64,000 nt of DNA from Rossellomorea pakistanensis (GCF_016908495.1 NZ_JAFBDZ010000003.1:372001-436000), one strand, 5' to 3'; shown: positions 27,907 to 36,802, numbered from the stretch's first letter. The notes: a model not told the origin generated them from the sequence alone. A program made the numbers and translations.

Positions 27907-28830
27907 ATGCCTTTGGGTATTTTTGGTTTTAATGCGTTGTGGAGTCCTTTTTTTATACTATCAATTGTGTTGATTACGATATTATACTTTTTAGTAACGA
28001 TAAAATGGAGAAACCGTTTTTCAGAAAGTAGAAAACTTACAAAGAAAGAAGCAACCTATTTTATTTTAGCCATGATTCTTCTGTATATCGCCAAGGGATC
28101 ACCAGTCGAAGTTTTAAGTGGTATAATGTTCTCTATGCACATGACACAGATGGCTATTTTATATCTTGTATTTACACCTATTTTAGTAATGGGAATTCCA
28201 GATTGGATTTGGAAAGTATTTATTAAGCTTCCAGTTGTTAAGCAGATGTTTGCTATAATGACAAAACCAATTGTAAAACTATTAGCATTCAATGTTCTAT
28301 TTTCCATGTATCATATTCCAACAGTATTTGATCATGTGAGAACGGATGCTGTCTTACACAATTTATTTACTGTGATTCTATTTATGTTAGCTGTGTTTAT
28401 GTGGTGGCCATTAATTAAACCTGTTGACGAGGATGTAGAACTTAGCGGATTAAAACGAATTGGCTATATCTTGGGGAGCGCTGTACTGCTAACTCCTGCA
28501 TGTGGATTAATTATCTTTGCTGAGAATCCATTATATGCAACGTATTATGATTCTTCAACATGGTTAAAAGCTTTAGCTTTATGTGTACCTGCCAGTAGCC
28601 TAAGTGGATTGAGCTTAAGCGGACCTGAATTATTCACATCAATGTCCTTGCAAAATGATCAACAGCTTGGTGGAGTTGTCATGAAAATCATCCAAGAAAT
28701 TGTCTTCGGTATTGCATTAGCCAGTCTATTCTTTCAATGGTATCGTAAAGATCAGGATCAGGCACAAACTCAAACCGAATCTCAAACGTCTATCGGATAT
28801 AAAACTGCAGACCCCAAGCTAGTAGAATAA
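27907..28830 (+). CDS. ctaG: Cytochrome caa3 oxidase assembly factor CtaG
   Basis: A 307-residue membrane protein with about seven helices (caa3_CtaG family). It is needed for active caa3 oxidase, probably in copper insertion; it is unrelated to Cox11-type CtaG of proteobacteria. Conserved His/Met residues lie in FSMHMTQM and MYHIPTVFDH. GAGGTGGAG precedes ATG 27907. It has its own promoter and is followed 46 bases later by a DUF420 gene. Confidence 0.93.
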   Translation: MPLGIFGFNALWSPFFILSIVLITILYFLVTIKWRNRFSESRKLTKKEATYFILAMILLYIAKGSPVEVLSGIMFSMHMTQMAILYLVFTPILVMGIPDWIWKVFIKLPVVKQMFAIMTKPIVKLLAFNVLFSMYHIPTVFDHVRTDAVLHNLFTVILFMLAVFMWWPLIKPVDEDVELSGLKRIGYILGSAVLLTPACGLIIFAENPLYATYYDSSTWLKALALCVPASSLSGLSLSGPELFTSMSLQNDQQLGGVVMKIIQEIVFGIALASLFFQWYRKDQDQAQTQTESQTSIGYKTADPKLVE

Positions 28831-28876
28831 AGAAAAAGAATAGGTAAATATTCATGAATGAAGAGAGGAAAAATGC

Positions 28877-29338
28877 ATGTCTGTACCAATACTCCCTACG
28901 ATAAGTACAACCTTTATCGTTCTAAGTGCCATTACAGTAGCAATCGGTTGGTGGCAAATTACACAAAGAAAAATTGAAGCACACCAGAAAACTATGACGC
29001 TTGCCGGTTTGTTTGCCCTTACATTTTTTATTATTTATCTCAGTAGAACCATTTTTATAGGTAATACTTCATTTGGTGGACCGGATAGTCTAAAAATTTA
29101 TTATACTGTGTTTCTAATTTTTCATATTATATTAGCAACTGTTGGAGCTGTGTTCGGACTGATGTCGCTTTGGACAGGATACAAAAACAAGTTAAAAAGG
29201 CACAGGAAGCTTGGTCCGATAACAAGTATCATCTGGTTTTTTACCGCAATCACTGGTGTTGCAGTCTATTTATTACTCTACGTATTCTATGAAGGTGGAG
29301 AAACTACTTCAACGATTAGAGCGATTCTAGGATATTAA
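28877..29338 (+). CDS. DUF420 membrane protein, CtaM/YozB type
   Basis: A 153-residue protein with four to five helices (about residues 10-27, 40-58, 75-97, 118-140). DUF420 includes B. subtilis YozB and S. aureus CtaM; CtaM is needed for a functional aa3-type oxidase. Its place directly behind ctaG supports a role in oxidase maturation here, an inference. ATG 28877 follows AGAGAGG; an ATG at 28873 is out of frame. A strong terminator follows. Confidence 0.82.
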   Translation: MSVPILPTISTTFIVLSAITVAIGWWQITQRKIEAHQKTMTLAGLFALTFFIIYLSRTIFIGNTSFGGPDSLKIYYTVFLIFHIILATVGAVFGLMSLWTGYKNKLKRHRKLGPITSIIWFFTAITGVAVYLLLYVFYEGGETTSTIRAILGY

Positions 29339-29386
29339 TGAAAAAGATAATCAAAATCATGCTAGATGATTTTGATTATCTTTTTT
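29339..29386 (+). terminator. Terminator after ctaG and the CtaM-like gene
   Basis: AAAAAGATAATCAAAATCAT pairs with ATGATTTTGATTATCTTTTT around GCTAG, about 20 bp perfect, and ends in TTTTTT. Confidence 0.92.
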
Positions 29387-29502
29387 GTAATTAAAACTAA
29401 TTCCCACTTTAAGCAATGCGTTTAATAAATAGGTTAAAAAAATTTTTTTAAATAGGAATTTCTGTTACCCATATAGAATGGATTGGGTGGAGGTGTTTAA
29501 GA

Positions 29503-30663
29503 ATGAAGATTGAGAAGCTACAATCATCTGATTATAAAGAAATAGTGGATTTATCAATGTACGCATTTCAATATAAAGTATCTGAAGAAGGTCTAAAGGA
29601 GAAATATGAACAGTTTGACCAACAGTATATCTCTGGTATTAAAGATGAAGAAAAACTTGCTGCAAAACTTCAAATCCTATCATTGAAAATTTGGTTTAAT
29701 TATGAACAATGGAAAATGGGAGGGATTGCAAGTGTGGCAACCTATCCTGAATACCGGAGAAAAGGATATGTAAGGGCATTGATAAAGGATTCTCTTGAGG
29801 TGATGAGAAAAAGAGGGCAATTCATTTCACTATTGCACCCTTTTTCCATATCGTTTTATCGCCAGTTTGGATGGGAAGTATTTGATTATTTGAAAAAGGT
29901 GACAGTAGATAAGCGTGAATTAGTAAGGATGGAAAATACAGAAGGGAAAATTTATCGCTATCACAAAGATGATTTTCCTAGTGAGCTTGAAGAATTCTAC
30001 GAAAAATTTGCTAAAAGATACAACGGAATGTTAGTGAGAGAATCAAGCTGGTGGAAGCAAAGGGTAATTACAGAGTTAACGATTGCAGCATATTATGGAA
30101 CAAGTAATACGTTAGAAGGCTATATTTTATATGAACTTAAAGATAAAAAAATGAAGGTAGATGAATTTATCGTTACTAATGATGAGGCTAGGAAAGGTTT
30201 ATGGAATTTTATATGTCAACATGATTCTATGATATCTGAAGTCGAATTAACACTTCAGGAAAAGGATCCACTGCTATTTCTATTCCATAACCCAATGGTG
30301 AAGACTGAGGTTTATCCTTATTTCATGGCCAGAATTGTCGATGTAGAAGAGTTTTTAAAGAAATTAGATCTAAACTTATTAAGAAATAAATCTATATGTT
30401 TAGAAATTAACGACCCTTTTGCGAGTTGGAATAATGGATTCTTTTTAGTAACGAGAAAGGATGTTGTTAAACTAGATAGCCAACCAAGACTTCATCAAGA
30501 TTATGTAAATATGGATGTACAAACCCTTATTCCTCTTTTCTTTGGGGTATTCACTGCTAGAGAACTTAATAGCATTGGAAAAATTAAAGGAGATTTAGAA
30601 ACCATTATGATTTTAGAAGAAATAGTCAATCCATTAAATCCATTCTTTATTGATTTCTTTTAA
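29503..30663 (+). CDS. GNAT acetyltransferase of the Eis-like type
   Basis: A 386-residue protein. The N-terminal GNAT domain has the acetyl-CoA loop SVATYPEYRRKGYVRALIK (about residues 78-96) followed by HPFSISFYRQFGWEVFDY. A second GNAT-like half and a C-terminal SCP2-like domain (from about 280) complete the Eis layout. Eis relatives acetylate amines, including aminoglycosides; the substrate here is unknown. GGTGGAGGTG precedes ATG 29503. Not part of the B. subtilis order at this site. The closing TAA is followed by a family B repeat. Confidence 0.8.
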   Translation: MKIEKLQSSDYKEIVDLSMYAFQYKVSEEGLKEKYEQFDQQYISGIKDEEKLAAKLQILSLKIWFNYEQWKMGGIASVATYPEYRRKGYVRALIKDSLEVMRKRGQFISLLHPFSISFYRQFGWEVFDYLKKVTVDKRELVRMENTEGKIYRYHKDDFPSELEEFYEKFAKRYNGMLVRESSWWKQRVITELTIAAYYGTSNTLEGYILYELKDKKMKVDEFIVTNDEARKGLWNFICQHDSMISEVELTLQEKDPLLFLFHNPMVKTEVYPYFMARIVDVEEFLKKLDLNLLRNKSICLEINDPFASWNNGFFLVTRKDVVKLDSQPRLHQDYVNMDVQTLIPLFFGVFTARELNSIGKIKGDLETIMILEEIVNPLNPFFIDFF

Positions 30664-30694
30664 GGATTCTTAATTTAGTTTATCAAAAAAAAAT

Positions 30695-30803
30695 GGGACA
30701 GTCCTAAAAGGAGTCCGTAACCACTATGATCGACCATATATAGAAGTTCTTTTCCTATATATTGAAGTTGTGGTTCCTGACACCTTGGTTTTGGGACAGT
30801 CCC
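30695..30803. repeat. Family B repeat, copy 1
   Basis: Both ends read GGGACAGTCC(C), an inverted repeat. Inside, AACCAC and GTGGTT and TATATAGAA/TATATATT pair as well, so the whole 109 bases folds as one hairpin. The right half carries GTTGTGGTTCCTGACACC. Related elements lie at 43589 and 51864. It fills the gap between the acetyltransferase gene and the convergent transporter gene. Confidence 0.8.
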
Positions 30804-30811
30804 ACCTGAGT

Positions 30812-31870
30812 TTATATTTTAAGGTTCCATTTTATAATACCTGCTTCTTTTGCTGAATTAAAGATAATTAACAGAAGGGGTCCTACGATAAAACCTAGAA
30901 TACCTAAGAGTTTAAGACCTAAGTACATGGCAATTAATGTTGCCAATGGGGAAAGTCCGATATGTGTTCCCATTACTTTAGGTTCTACCGTTCTCCTAAT
31001 AATTAGCAAGATGGCAGCAAGGACTGCAAGTTGGGTCCCGATTGTTAAGTTACCCGCAAGTAAATGGAACAAAGCCCAGGGACCTAGGATAACGATTGAA
31101 CCGATAATTGGAATGAAATCAATGACCCAGATAATCAGCGACATGACAATGGCAACTTCTGGGGAAATGAGAAGTAATCCAATAAAAGATACAATAAAAA
31201 TTAAGACACTGACTAAAAACTGCGCTTTGAAGAAACCGAATATGACGTAGGATAATCTTGAAGTCATAAAATTGACTTTTTCTGCGGTTTTTTCAGTCAG
31301 GGAACTGTAGATCATCTTCTTAACACGAGGAAGATCCATCATAAACAAAAAGAGTGCAATTAGATAGACTAAGAAGCTAACAAGGTAGTTAGGAATATAG
31401 GTGAGAAATGCGCTTATTCTTTCTATATTCAAATACTCCTTAAGGCTCTCCTTAAAGCTAGTTAAGAAGTCTTGAACTCCATTGCTGATCTCTGATACAA
31501 CCTCCCCTGGTAAATCTCTAGCAGCGTGCTCGAGGTCTTTTTCATAATTCACCCAAATATCACTAATTTGATTAATGTATGTAGGAGCATCTTCAATGAG
31601 CTTTACTGCTTCCCCAACGACTTTAGTTGTCACAAAATAAGACAATACTCCTATTGCAACAAGAAAGGAAAGAAAAACGATTAATACCGACATCTTTCGT
31701 TTCAATCGAAATTTGTTTATTAACATTCTTACTGCAGGCTCTAATATTATAGCAGTTATGATTGCTGCTATTAAAGGAATTGAGACAGGCAGAATAAAGT
31801 AAATCAATAAAAATAGTAATAGGATGGTAATCGCAATGATTACCATTTTTTTGTTTAGAACCTTGGTCAA
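30812..31870 (-). CDS. AI-2E family transporter (PerM/YtvI-like)
   Basis: A 352-residue membrane protein of the AI-2E/PerM superfamily: two helices at the N-terminus, a soluble middle (about 75-140), then five to six helices. The signature IIWVIDFIPIIGSIVILGP and the C-terminal GPLLLIIF are typical. Some members export solutes or act as Na+/H+ antiporters; B. subtilis YtvI is linked to sporulation. The substrate is unknown. The start is TTG 31870 with AAAGGGG eight bases upstream. An ATG at 31846 has no binding site. Confidence 0.82.
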   Translation of the reverse strand: MTKVLNKKMVIIAITILLLFLLIYFILPVSIPLIAAIITAIILEPAVRMLINKFRLKRKMSVLIVFLSFLVAIGVLSYFVTTKVVGEAVKLIEDAPTYINQISDIWVNYEKDLEHAARDLPGEVVSEISNGVQDFLTSFKESLKEYLNIERISAFLTYIPNYLVSFLVYLIALFLFMMDLPRVKKMIYSSLTEKTAEKVNFMTSRLSYVIFGFFKAQFLVSVLIFIVSFIGLLLISPEVAIVMSLIIWVIDFIPIIGSIVILGPWALFHLLAGNLTIGTQLAVLAAILLIIRRTVEPKVMGTHIGLSPLATLIAMYLGLKLLGILGFIVGPLLLIIFNSAKEAGIIKWNLKI

Positions 31871-31972
31871 TGTTGTGCCCCTTTCTCCTCTAGAACATCA
31901 TTAATACTATTATAGTAAAGAGTCTTAATGTTGAACAGTAAAAACAGGAGCATGTAAGTAAAAACATACAAA

Positions 31973-31999
31973 AAAGCTGACTCCATTTGAGTCAGCTTT
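31973..31999. terminator. Terminator of ylbA
   Basis: AAAGCTGACTC pairs with GAGTCAGCTTT; on the minus strand it is followed by TTTTGT. It ends five bases before the ylbA stop codon. Confidence 0.85.
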
Positions 32000-32004
32000 C
32001 ACTA

Positions 32005-32364
32005 TTAATCAGCAAACACTTCTACTTCTTTTTTTACATCAGCAAGGAGCTTATCACAACTGTTTACAAGATGATTTGGAAAGTGTTCTCCTTCACCATA
32101 TTCTACTCCATGTGGATAATAATGTTTTCCCAATAAAGGAGTCATTAACTGAATGACCGCGTCATGCTTACCAATGTCTCCTCCAGCAGTGTATCCCTGA
32201 ATACGTAAATAATATGTACCCTCTTTAATTTCAAATTTGCGATCGTAGGTTACTCGTTCGTAGTCCCATTGACCTTCACGAACCAGTCCATGAGATAGCA
32301 TAACTTCATCTAAGCGGTTTAAATCCGCTTTCAAATTTTCAATGCCAGTAGCTTCAAAACGCAT
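32005..32364 (-). CDS. ylbA: YugN-like family protein (YlbA position)
   Basis: A 119-residue soluble protein (MRFEATGIENLKADLNRLDE start; YYLRIQGYTAGGDIGKHDAV core) of the YugN-like family. No activity is known. GGAGGG precedes ATG 32364. The symbol rests on location next to ylbB, opposite strand, and on a length near that of B. subtilis YlbA (about 120); orthology is not checked by alignment. Confidence 0.7.
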   Translation of the reverse strand: MRFEATGIENLKADLNRLDEVMLSHGLVREGQWDYERVTYDRKFEIKEGTYYLRIQGYTAGGDIGKHDAVIQLMTPLLGKHYYPHGVEYGEGEHFPNHLVNSCDKLLADVKKEVEVFAD

Positions 32365-32584
32365 AATCTTTTTCCCTCCTATATGTTAAGGCATTCATAT
32401 CTTTTATTAAAAGATAGTACAAAATGCAAAGTTCTTCATTTTTAATAATAGTGTAAAATCATTCATCTTGCAACGGAATGATGTGACGAAATGTGAACAT
32501 TGACTTATATTTAAGAATAGTTTGCCCGTTCTCGAAAGAAAATAGAAATATTGCTTTAAGTTATTTTGAGTGAGGAGGATTAAG

Positions 32585-33019
32585 ATGAAGGTGAAAGAAA
32601 TGATGACAAAAGATGTTGAGTGTTGTACACTATTAGACAATGTTTTTGAAGTAGCGGTAAAAATGAAAGAAAACAATGTCGGCGTAATCCCAATTGTTAA
32701 TGGGGAAAGGATCGTCGGGATGATAACCGATAGAGATATCGTTCTCAGATGTGTTGCTGAGAAGCACCCAAATTCTTCAAAGGTAGAGGATATCATGAGT
32801 AATGATTTAATCACCATTGGTCCTGAGGAAACAACAGATGATGCCCTTCAATTAATGGCAAGATACCAAATCAGAAGAATACCTGTTGTGGAAGGGGATC
32901 AAACTTTACTTGGAGTAGTTTCTCTTGGTGATTTTGCCATTAGACATGAATATGCACATGAAGCGGAAGAAGCATTACAGGATATTTCAGATCCTATTTA
33001 TAAAAATAAACCTTGTTAG
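32585..33019 (+). CDS. ylbB: Tandem CBS-domain protein YlbB
   Basis: A 144-residue protein made of two CBS motifs (about residues 5-60 and 70-125; MTDRDIVLRCVAE and the closing VVSLGDFAIRHE). Such free-standing pairs bind adenosyl ligands such as AMP, ATP or NAD and act as sensors. TGAGGAGGATTAAG precedes ATG 32585. Orthologue of B. subtilis YlbB by sequence and place. Function unknown. Confidence 0.88.
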   Translation: MKVKEMMTKDVECCTLLDNVFEVAVKMKENNVGVIPIVNGERIVGMITDRDIVLRCVAEKHPNSSKVEDIMSNDLITIGPEETTDDALQLMARYQIRRIPVVEGDQTLLGVVSLGDFAIRHEYAHEAEEALQDISDPIYKNKPC

Positions 33020-33085
33020 GTATTCAACCCTATGTTTAAAGGCTTTTTTTGCATACACTTTGTGAAAGTATAAAGTAGTTCAAGG

Positions 33086-33117
33086 TTGGGGGACCCTTTA
33101 GGGTACTCCTTTTTTGT
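33086..33117 (+). terminator. Terminator between ylbB and ylbC
   Basis: GGGGACCCT and AGGGTACTCC form a short GC-rich stem followed by TTTTTTG. It lies within the 330-base ylbB-ylbC gap. An extended -10 (TGATATAAT, 33289-33297) about 50 bases before the ylbC start is the only other signal I see there. Confidence 0.7.
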
Positions 33118-33349
33118 TTGGAATGCCTAACGCTATAAAAAATTAAGGTTCCTCTTTTCTTGATCTTAAAATGCCTGTTGGAGAGATAGCTGGTTGGGGG
33201 AGAGCGTTTCTTAATTTGAACAACTTGGGTACTTTCGTTTTATTATCAAGATATTCAGACATCTAGCTATTAATGAATAGAGTAGAAATGATATAATAAA
33301 ACTATTCTTACCTACATATCATGATAGAAATAGGAAAGGAGGATAACTC

Positions 33350-34414
33350 CTGAAAATAATAATTAGAACGCTTATTGTTCTTATTTTCCTTATTATATTT
33401 GGAATTTATACAAGCCTTCAAAAAGATGAAAATTCAATGTTAGAAGGTCCTGATAAAAACACTCCACAATTAGATAAAGAGAATAAATTAAGTGAAGCAA
33501 TAGAAGGACACGATGGCGAGAGACCTAATGAGGGTCTTTCAGTATTCATTGGGAAAAGTATAGAAGAAGTGATAGCGGAGATCGGGGAACCCGTTCGTAT
33601 TGATCCTTCTTCGTATGGCTATGACTGGTGGATCTATAAACCATCGCCAAAAGAGTACTTTCAAATTGGAGTAGATAATAGTAAAGTTGTAACCGTTTTT
33701 GCAATAGGAGAGGATGTAAATGTGGCACCCTTTACATTAGGACAAAGTATTGATGAGATTTATCGATTTACCATCGTAGATTCTGAGATTGTAGTAAATA
33801 ATGATAACGGAACATATCAATTTGAGCTTTCAGAAGAAGATCTTAACACTAGACTTCTAGCACAATTCGGTGATATCTATGCACAATTATACCTTGATAA
33901 ATATTCTGGGAAATTGATGAGTATTCGGTATTTTAATGAAGAAACCCTTGTTAAGCAACGCCCCTATGAAATGGTATATAGAGGACAGCTTATAGAAGAA
34001 AAAGAAATTAGTGATGAAGAATGGGAAGAGATAGATAATGGAAGTGCACAACAAATTTTTGACATTACAAATATGATTAGAAAAAATTTTAAACTCTCAA
34101 CACTTGAATGGGATAAAGACACTTCTTTAGTAGCAAATGGCCACAGTAAAGATATGTTTAATGAGAATTATTTTTCCCATGATTCACCGACCTTTGGATC
34201 GCTTTCAGATCGACTTGAGTCAGGAAATATACTATTTCAAAAGGCAGGCGAAAATATAGCGGCCAAATATACAGATGGACCTGCTGCCGTTCATGGATGG
34301 TTGAATTCAGAAGCGCATCGAGAAACAATGTTAGACGATGAATTTACTCATATTGGAATAGGTGTTTATCACAAATATTATACTCAAAATTATATAAAAA
34401 AAATGGATGAATAA
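33350..34414 (+). CDS. ylbC: Membrane-anchored CAP-domain protein YlbC, probable CTG start
   Basis: A 354-residue protein in three parts: an N-terminal membrane anchor (RTLIVLIFLIIFGIY, about 6-20), a CAP-associated domain (about 60-200, GKSIEEVIAEIGEPVRID) and a CAP/SCP domain (about 225-350) with the CAP histidines in NGHSKDMFNENYFSHD and NIAAKY. The obvious ATG (33437) would remove the anchor and has no binding site. AAAGGAGG at 33335-33342 is seven bases before CTG 33350, with an in-frame TAA at 33344, so CTG is the best initiator. Full length then agrees with B. subtilis YlbC (346). CAP function in Bacillus is unknown. Confidence 0.8.
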   Translation: MKIIIRTLIVLIFLIIFGIYTSLQKDENSMLEGPDKNTPQLDKENKLSEAIEGHDGERPNEGLSVFIGKSIEEVIAEIGEPVRIDPSSYGYDWWIYKPSPKEYFQIGVDNSKVVTVFAIGEDVNVAPFTLGQSIDEIYRFTIVDSEIVVNNDNGTYQFELSEEDLNTRLLAQFGDIYAQLYLDKYSGKLMSIRYFNEETLVKQRPYEMVYRGQLIEEKEISDEEWEEIDNGSAQQIFDITNMIRKNFKLSTLEWDKDTSLVANGHSKDMFNENYFSHDSPTFGSLSDRLESGNILFQKAGENIAAKYTDGPAAVHGWLNSEAHRETMLDDEFTHIGIGVYHKYYTQNYIKKMDE

Positions 34415-34501
34415 GGAGAGGGTAAGTACTTACGCCTCTCTTTTCTATAAGGTATTTACTAATCTATATTGAGAATTATGACCACTCTTTATAAAGATTG
34501 A

Positions 34502-34984
34502 TTATTTTTTAAAGATAAAAAAAGAGCCTGTGCTATGAGCAATTACTTTTCCGTCATCCCGTACGACCTTCCCATCCATAACTAATGTTTTTGAACCTTT
34601 ATGAACAACTGAAGCCCTCGCAGTTAGATTACCTCCAGTACCAGGTGCAAGATAGTGCATGGTTAAATTAGTCGTTACGGCACCGTATCCCTCAGGCAAA
34701 ATGATATTCGCTAATGTACCCATAGCTGAATCAACTAAGGTAGCTGTTACGCCACCATGTACGATTTCAAATGAATTATAGGTAAATGGAGTAATCGGGA
34801 TACTTACATCGCAATGATTTTCACTTAATGTTCTTTCCATTCCTAAGACTCCACCAATGTAGGAACCGTTTAGGTTTTCTCTTTTTCGCTTTACACCTTC
34901 CAATATCTGTTTTACCACTTGCAATTCTTCTTCATTTCCTGTCGAGATGCATTCATCTAAAAGCTTATATAGTTCTTCTTTCAT
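34502..34984 (-). CDS. PaaI-type hotdog thioesterase
   Basis: A 160-residue protein with a helical N-terminal extension (1-45) and a hotdog domain. IVHGGVTATLVDSAMGTLAN carries the catalytic-region HGG and Asp of PaaI-like acyl-CoA thioesterases. Substrate unknown; aryl- or medium-chain acyl-CoA is usual in the family. GAAAATG start at 34984 with weak AAAAGGATGACCG upstream. Inserted between ylbC and ylbD compared with B. subtilis. Confidence 0.8.
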   Translation of the reverse strand: MKEELYKLLDECISTGNEEELQVVKQILEGVKRKRENLNGSYIGGVLGMERTLSENHCDVSIPITPFTYNSFEIVHGGVTATLVDSAMGTLANIILPEGYGAVTTNLTMHYLAPGTGGNLTARASVVHKGSKTLVMDGKVVRDDGKVIAHSTGSFFIFKK

Positions 34985-35100
34985 TTTCGGTCATCCTTTT
35001 CATGTTTTTACTCTTTCTTCATCTTATCATGATTAGCACCATTTTGGATTTTGAATCATAGATTATTATAGGTATATGTCCGGTATTTGGAGGTGACATA

Positions 35101-35520
35101 ATGGCTAATAAACTACATCCAAAAGTCCAAGAGTTCAAACATTTTGCCAAAAATCATCCGAAAATGATCAAGGATGTAAGAAATGGATCGATTACTTGGC
35201 AAGACCTTTTTGAAGAATGGTACCTGCTAGGTGAAGATGACCCAAGGTGGAATGAATACATTGAAGGAAAAAACGCTGAAACCAAAGGGGATAAGGAGAA
35301 AAATTCAGGGGATAAGAATTGGGTAGAACAAATTACAGGAGTAATAAAAAATATGGATGCTGAACAAATGCAACAGCATATAAATAGTATTAGTCAAGCT
35401 TTAGGAGCAGTCCAAGGTGTGCTAACACAATTTCAATCAGGCGGTGGAGATTCAAAATCAGCCATAAAGTCGTCAACGGAAACAAAGCCAAACCATCCAT
35501 TCTCTTTTTTTAAGGATTAA
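35101..35520 (+). CDS. ylbD: YlbD, putative spore coat protein
   Basis: A 139-residue protein of the YlbD family: a conserved N-terminal half (MANKLHPKVQEFKHFAKNHP, SITWQDLFEEWYLLGEDDPR), a Lys/Glu linker, a helical segment and a C-terminal HPFSFFKD. Annotated as a coat protein in Bacillus, with unknown role. TTGGAGGTGACAT precedes ATG 35101. ylbE follows in 38 bases. Confidence 0.87.
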   Translation: MANKLHPKVQEFKHFAKNHPKMIKDVRNGSITWQDLFEEWYLLGEDDPRWNEYIEGKNAETKGDKEKNSGDKNWVEQITGVIKNMDAEQMQQHINSISQALGAVQGVLTQFQSGGGDSKSAIKSSTETKPNHPFSFFKD

Positions 35521-35558
35521 TCCTTTGATTCTCATGAGAAAAGGAAGTGAAACCGTTT

Positions 35559-35801
35559 ATGAGAAAAGAGGTAACTGATTATATTTATTCAAAGGTTGAT
35601 TTGAAAAATTTTATAAGAGAACAACCTACATGGTATCGAACCTTATCGAGAAATCCACATTTATTACAAGAATTTGAGATAGCATCTATGAATCATTTTC
35701 GAAGAACGATTCCTCATCGAGTTGAGAAATTTTCTAACGGTGTTCAAATGGCTTCCATGATGATGCATATGTTTCAAGCAATGAATGATTCTGAAGGATA
35801 A
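35559..35801 (+). CDS. ylbE: YlbE-like protein
   Basis: An 80-residue protein, MRKEVTDYIYSKVDLKNFIR at the start, with IPHRVEKFSNGVQMASMMMH, the strongest YlbE signature, near the end. ATG 35559 lies eight bases after GGAAGTGA; a GTG at 35547 in frame is within that binding site. Probably transcribed with ylbD. Function unknown. Confidence 0.87.
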   Translation: MRKEVTDYIYSKVDLKNFIREQPTWYRTLSRNPHLLQEFEIASMNHFRRTIPHRVEKFSNGVQMASMMMHMFQAMNDSEG

Positions 35802-35877
35802 TATTTCGGCCACTCCTTGATTTTCTTGGTTAATATTCAACCATTATGCAAAGGATAACAGGTAAGGAGTGGTATAT

Positions 35878-36270
35878 ATGAAAAAACTGTGCATCATTGT
35901 TGTACTTTTTCTATTAGCTGGATGCAGAGATGATTTACCTGAACCAGAAACAATTCAAGAAACACCTGCCATCGAAACGGCATCATCTGTTGCTAAGAAG
36001 AAAACTGATATGACAGTTCGTCATGTCGTTCAAGGAAATCAAGTCTATGTGGAATGTATTGTACCGGATATAACATTTACAAACAATAATTCGGCCAAGA
36101 AAGGTAAAATTGTTGTTAGTTTAGATGGAAAAAGATTTAGCGAATATAATACAGCAGCTTTTATTATGAAAGGTATTCCAAAAGGGGTTCATCATCTAAA
36201 GGTTGAAATCGTAAAGCTGAATAATGAACCATTAGGAATGTCAAAACAATTCTATGTGACAATTTCATAA
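35878..36270 (+). CDS. Putative lipoprotein between ylbE and ylbF
   Basis: A 130-residue lipoprotein: MKKLCIIVVLFLLAGC signal with Cys16, a Thr/Glu/Pro-rich linker (to about 45), then a probable single beta-sandwich (KGKIVVSLDGKRFSEY, GVHHLKVEIVKLNNEPLGMS). The second half looks like a carbohydrate- or calcium-type Ig fold, but I do not recognise the family. AAGGAGTGG precedes ATG 35878. Not present in this spot in B. subtilis as I recall it. Confidence 0.75.
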   Translation: MKKLCIIVVLFLLAGCRDDLPEPETIQETPAIETASSVAKKKTDMTVRHVVQGNQVYVECIVPDITFTNNNSAKKGKIVVSLDGKRFSEYNTAAFIMKGIPKGVHHLKVEIVKLNNEPLGMSKQFYVTIS

Positions 36271-36329
36271 ATGTTCGATTCGCTTACCTTCATAAATTCT
36301 GTTAAAATGATTTTATGGAGGTGAGCGTT

Positions 36330-36776
36330 TTGCTTGCTACAATGGAAAGATTGGAAATACTTGATGCAGCGGAACAGTTAGCCGGACAGATTCTGGAGTC
36401 AGATGTAGCAGAACACTATCGCTACTGTTTATATAAATTAAACAATAATAAAGAAACACAAGCTAAGATACGCAAATTCACTAAAATGAAGGAACTTTAT
36501 GAAGAGGTTCAAAGGTTTGGCCGTTATCATCCAGACTATAAACGAGTGATGATGGAGATACGTACACTTAAACGTGATATGGATATGGATGAACATGTAG
36601 CAAATTTCCGTCATGCTGAAAATGAGTTACAGGATCTATTAGATCATGTTAGCTTGCTTGTAGGCAGAGCTGTTTCACAGCAAATTAAAGTCCCTACTGG
36701 AAATCCTTTTTTCTCTTCAAGTTCAGCTTGTGGTGGAGGTTGCGGAAGTGGCGGTGGTTGTGGTTGTTCAGCGTAA
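36330..36776 (+). CDS. ylbF: YlbF, subunit of the Y-complex (RNase Y specificity)
   Basis: A 148-residue helical protein of the YlbF/YmcA family with a Gly/Cys-rich tail CGGGCGSGGGCGC. YlbF, YmcA and YaaT form a complex that guides RNase Y mRNA processing and affects competence, biofilm and sporulation; it binds Fe-S clusters, and the tail cysteines are candidate ligands. TTG 36330 is five bases after GGAGGTGA and gives MLATMERLE, as in the family; the ATG at 36315 overlaps this binding site. The stop codon forms part of a terminator stem. Confidence 0.9.
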   Translation: MLATMERLEILDAAEQLAGQILESDVAEHYRYCLYKLNNNKETQAKIRKFTKMKELYEEVQRFGRYHPDYKRVMMEIRTLKRDMDMDEHVANFRHAENELQDLLDHVSLLVGRAVSQQIKVPTGNPFFSSSSACGGGCGSGGGCGCSA

Positions 36777-36802
36777 GAGGGGGGAAACCCTCTTATTTTT
36801 TA
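36774..36802 (+). terminator. Terminator of ylbF, including its stop codon
   Basis: TAAGAGGG (starting with the ylbF stop) pairs with CCCTCTTA, then TTTTTT. Confidence 0.85.

Noticed and set aside
29503-30663. Aminoglycoside resistance gene
   Set aside because: Only the general Eis-like architecture is visible; the substrate cannot be inferred.
33437-34414. Short form of ylbC from ATG 33437
   Set aside because: Loses the membrane anchor and has no ribosome-binding site; the CTG start fits better.
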